A stretch of 8,225 bases of DNA, taken from assembly GCA_015661745.1 (NCBI GenBank), contig DQVL01000042.1:1-8225 (forward strand), given 5' to 3'. The DNA is from Thermoprotei archaeon (GTDB lineage Archaea; Thermoproteota; Nitrososphaeria; Geothermarchaeales; JDFR-13). The notes under the pieces were generated by a model, which was given only the letters and a program-made list of their open reading frames with translations, was not told where the DNA came from and searched no databases. Below are positions 6,375-8,225 of the stretch, piece after piece. Positions within the stretch are counted from its first letter, which is position 1; each line of letters opens with the position of its first letter. The position numbers and the translations under genes were made by a program.

Positions 6375-7244
6375 ATGCCCAGAAAATTATTGATTATAAG
6401 ATATATACCTTATATCATAATATTCTTGGTAACATCCACAATCCTAGTCTACATAAATATATCTATATCTAGGGGTTTCACAGTTGAAGGAAGTATATAT
6501 TTAGGATCTGATGGGGTGCCTAAAATTGTATTGAATGGTACTATTGAGGAGGGGTTGGAGAAGATACCATTACCAGCTAAACCACTCCCCGCTTCTGTCG
6601 CATTGTATGTTAATGATGAGTTGATAGCACCAATCGTGGTAAATGAAAGTATAGTTATATCTGGTTCACCTAATAGTAGATTTACCGTTACATATGTACC
6701 CGAGACCATTATTGAGGATGGTATTATAAGTTTTACATACTATTCAGATTATGACTCATATATCTACATAGATAGAAACATTATATTATTAAATCTCCCA
6801 AGTAATATCCTAGATTCAAATTATATAGATAATACATTGGTGATAAAGTTTAGAGGTGTATTTAATATTCAATATACCGTTAGAGAAGGGGGTGAAACCC
6901 TCCCTCCCCAAACAGGGTTGATTAACTTCATGGATATCCTCCCTATAATAACAGTCTTAATAGGTGGAGGTGGACTCATAATATTCTTGATACTTAGGAT
7001 GAGGCGTGGGACGGAGGCTGAAGAAGTCATTGAAGAATTGATAGATGAAACTGATAAAGCTATACTTGATACGCTTAAGGAGAGGGGTGGAGAGCTATAT
7101 CAGAGTGAGATCATGCGTATATTAGGTATTCCAAAGACTACATTGTGGAGGCATCTACGTAGACTCGAAATTTTAGGTTATATAATGATTAAGAAGGAGT
7201 ATAAAAGGAATAGAGTTATCCTGAAGAGATACTATGGATCATAG
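6375..7244 (+). CDS. Membrane-anchored winged-helix transcriptional regulator (one-component sensor), copy 2
   Basis: A 289-residue protein, the same length and layout as the regulator at 1237-2106. Residues 10-29 form an N-terminal hydrophobic helix preceded by basic residues, read as a signal anchor. Residues 33-185 are a beta-rich outer domain with sequons at N54 and N90. A transmembrane helix spans 188-207 with positive stop RMRR (208-211). An acidic linker (214-227) leads into a winged helix at 226-285: DKAILDTLK, SEIMRILGIPKTTLWRHLRR, LEILGYIMIKK, then a basic wing (KEYKRNRVILKRYY). Shared with copy 1 are IL-x-TLK, EIM, GIPK, RLE and GYI; the outer domains are only loosely alike (YVN, DG, LPSN). 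Likely a COG2512-type membrane-associated regulator whose wHTH binds DNA in response to an external cue. A strong target candidate is the helical-protein gene starting 75 bases downstream. It is divergent from ridA, so it could also act in the shared 77-base gap. Confidence 0.87.
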   Translation: MPRKLLIIRYIPYIIIFLVTSTILVYINISISRGFTVEGSIYLGSDGVPKIVLNGTIEEGLEKIPLPAKPLPASVALYVNDELIAPIVVNESIVISGSPNSRFTVTYVPETIIEDGIISFTYYSDYDSYIYIDRNIILLNLPSNILDSNYIDNTLVIKFRGVFNIQYTVREGGETLPPQTGLINFMDILPIITVLIGGGGLIIFLILRMRRGTEAEEVIEELIDETDKAILDTLKERGGELYQSEIMRILGIPKTTLWRHLRRLEILGYIMIKKEYKRNRVILKRYYGS

Positions 7245-7269
7245 GGAATAAGTGTTCCATAATGTTCCA
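7245..7269. promoter_or_regulatory. Candidate operator: TGTTCCA direct repeats 10 bp apart plus GGAA/TTCC arms
   Basis: TGTTCCA occurs at 7253-7259 and again at 7263-7269, exactly one helical turn apart, so both copies face the same side of the DNA. GGAA at 7245-7248 also forms an inverted repeat with the first TTCC (7255-7258). The block lies about 10 bases upstream of the TATA box of the following gene, where archaeal activators often bind. I saw no other TGTTCCA in the intergenic gaps of the window. A wHTH regulator gene ends at its left edge. Confidence 0.4.
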
Positions 7270-7278
7270 CCACATCCC

Positions 7279-7287
7279 TTATTATAA
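7279..7287 (+). promoter_or_regulatory. Candidate TATA box of the second helical-protein gene
   Basis: TTATTATAA is centred about 37 bases before the ATG at 7320, predicting transcription from about 7308-7310 and a very short leader. It gives the downstream gene a possible promoter of its own, separate from the regulator gene ending at 7244. Confidence 0.45.
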
Positions 7288-7308
7288 TGAAATACCTTCT
7301 TTACAGAC

Positions 7309-7313
7309 GGTGA
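7309..7313 (+). promoter_or_regulatory. Shine-Dalgarno GGTGA fixing the start at 7320
   Basis: GGTGA, complementary to the CACCUCC-type 3' end of archaeal 16S rRNA, lies 6 bases before the ATG. It is the clearest ribosome-binding site in the window and supports the chosen start of the helical protein. Confidence 0.65.
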
Positions 7314-7319
7314 ATTAAA

Positions 7320-8225
7320 ATGGATAGAGGTTTGATAGCCATATCAATACTTGGAATATTTCTAGTTAATCTTGGACTCGGCGTAATAAGTTGGGGGTAT
7401 GCACAGCCACAGGATCCAGTTAAAGAACTATTGATTAGAGAGATTATAGTATATAGGGATGCGATAACAAGGATCTTAGATGCGATCCCCATCGAGACCC
7501 AGTTAACACAGGAAGTCCGTGAATACATTGCAGGTATCGATGGAATAGACTTGAATACATTATCTATTGATGAGCTTGAGGAGATCAGAGATAGATTAAA
7601 AGATTATTTTGAGGTTTTGAGGGAGGAGCTACCTATCGATCCAGTGGTAGGGGATGAAGTTAGGAGGAAAATATTGACTGAGGTCTCAAATGTTATAGAG
7701 CTAATCCTAGAGAGATATAATATATCATCTATTGATGAATTGTATGACTTGGTTAGGACATATATAGAACAGGGTGATATAGAAAAGGCTATGGAAGTCC
7801 TAGATGAATTAGATAGAGTCTTAAGTGAAGTTAGTGTAGACCTCCATTCAAAGGAGATCATAAGTGGGATATTGGATATGCTTAAGGGGTTCAGCCTCGA
7901 TGGAAATGTGTCATCTGTAGAGGCATTAGATGAGAGTATAGACAATATAAGAACTACCATATATATATTGGGTGAGGTTAGAGACTATCTATTATCTATT
8001 AATGCCTCTGAAGAGAGTATATTGGCTTTAGACCTTGCAATATCTACATTAAACTCAACAATATCTATATTAGAGAATGTCAAATCTCGAGTAGGAGAGA
8101 ATATCGTCCCTGGTGAGCTGGGTAGAGCAATAAATAGTACAATGACTGATGAGCTTTTAGAAGAGGTTGCAGAGTATAAATGGAGAGTCTCTATACTGTT
8201 AAATGAATCTAATAGGCTTGAAAAC
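7320..8225 (+). CDS. Secreted long alpha-helical protein, N-terminal part (3' end outside window)
   Basis: The frame is open from ATG at 7320 to the last base, giving 302 visible residues. The start is supported by GGTGA 6 bases upstream. Residues 1-28 form a signal peptide: MDR, a hydrophobic core (LIAISILGIFLVNLGLGVI), and a likely cleavage after GYA before QPQ. The rest is nearly all amphipathic helix rich in Glu, Leu, Ile and Ser, with no transmembrane segment so far. N-x-S/T sequons cluster in the later part (YNISS, GNVSS, INASE, LNSTI, INSTM, LNESN), fitting a glycosylated extracellular protein. Residues 148-172 (YIEQGDIEKAMEVL and what follows) match the helical-hairpin signature in the protein ending at 1218, and its last visible residues include LLNESNR, resembling KNESNR near the left edge. 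I do not recognise the family. It follows the membrane wHTH gene by 75 bases with its own promoter elements. Role inferred: outside partner, ligand sensor or surface fibre regulated by that protein. Confidence 0.85.
   Translation, partial: MDRGLIAISILGIFLVNLGLGVISWGYAQPQDPVKELLIREIIVYRDAITRILDAIPIETQLTQEVREYIAGIDGIDLNTLSIDELEEIRDRLKDYFEVLREELPIDPVVGDEVRRKILTEVSNVIELILERYNISSIDELYDLVRTYIEQGDIEKAMEVLDELDRVLSEVSVDLHSKEIISGILDMLKGFSLDGNVSSVEALDESIDNIRTTIYILGEVRDYLLSINASEESILALDLAISTLNSTISILENVKSRVGENIVPGELGRAINSTMTDELLEEVAEYKWRVSILLNESNRLEN

Noticed and set aside
7247..7284. AATAAG ... CTTATT stem as a terminator after the regulator gene
   Set aside because: Six AT-rich base pairs around a loop of nearly 30 bases with no T-run following; too weak to call.
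7320..7403. Type IV pilin-like (class III) signal peptide with cleavage after MDRG
   Set aside because: RG followed by a hydrophobic stretch is suggestive, but the n-region is only four residues and a normal signal-peptidase site (GYA before QPQ) ends the hydrophobic core.
7604..7960. Minus-strand open frame of 118 codons
   Set aside because: Antisense to the helical protein; Ser/Leu/Ile-rich composition is what the complement of Glu/Arg/Asp-rich helix codons gives.
1..8225. CRISPR array, insertion sequence, tRNA or rRNA gene
   Set aside because: No regularly spaced repeats, transposase-like protein, terminal inverted repeats or RNA-gene motifs were seen; all gaps are under 80 bases.

Overview
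The window most likely comes from a thermophilic crenarchaeote (Thermoproteota). The DNA is AT-rich, arginine is encoded almost entirely by AGA/AGG and isoleucine very often by ATA. Several genes start with TTG, TATA-like boxes sit about 25 bases before starts, and genes are tightly packed with no gap over 80 bases. No rRNA or tRNA gene is present to fix the lineage, so this is an inference from style.

Layout: (1) bases 1-2106, plus strand: the 3' part of a long, almost wholly alpha-helical protein, then an integral-membrane winged-helix (wHTH) regulator. (2) 2142-3731, plus strand: an aminoglycoside-phosphotransferase-fold kinase abutting an adenylylsulfate-kinase-like P-loop kinase (TGA directly followed by ATG). 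(3) 6297-3728, minus strand: a three-gene run ridA - EamA-family transporter - threonine deaminase. It meets region 2 tail to tail on a shared CTAG stop. (4) 6375 to the right edge, plus strand: a second membrane wHTH regulator, divergent from ridA, then the 5' part of a second long helical protein, this one with a visible signal peptide.

Region 3 is the best understood. Threonine deaminase releases a reactive enamine/imine that RidA hydrolyses to 2-oxobutyrate, and the transporter may move an amino acid or related metabolite. Region 2 looks like a two-kinase small-molecule phosphorylation pair with unknown substrate.

The most novel content is at the two ends. Both carry the same gene pair: a one-component membrane regulator (outside beta-rich domain, one C-terminal transmembrane helix, cytoplasmic wHTH; both copies 289 residues) next to a large sequon-rich helical protein. 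The two regulators share clear wHTH motifs. The two helical proteins share a recurring helical-hairpin signature (E-x-G-D-x-x-x-A-L/M). A pair of TGTTCCA direct repeats exactly 10 bp apart lies just upstream of the TATA box of the second helical gene and is a candidate operator. I read this as a possible duplicated surface-sensing system, in which a secreted helical protein is paired with a membrane-tethered transcription factor. The sensing role is inference.
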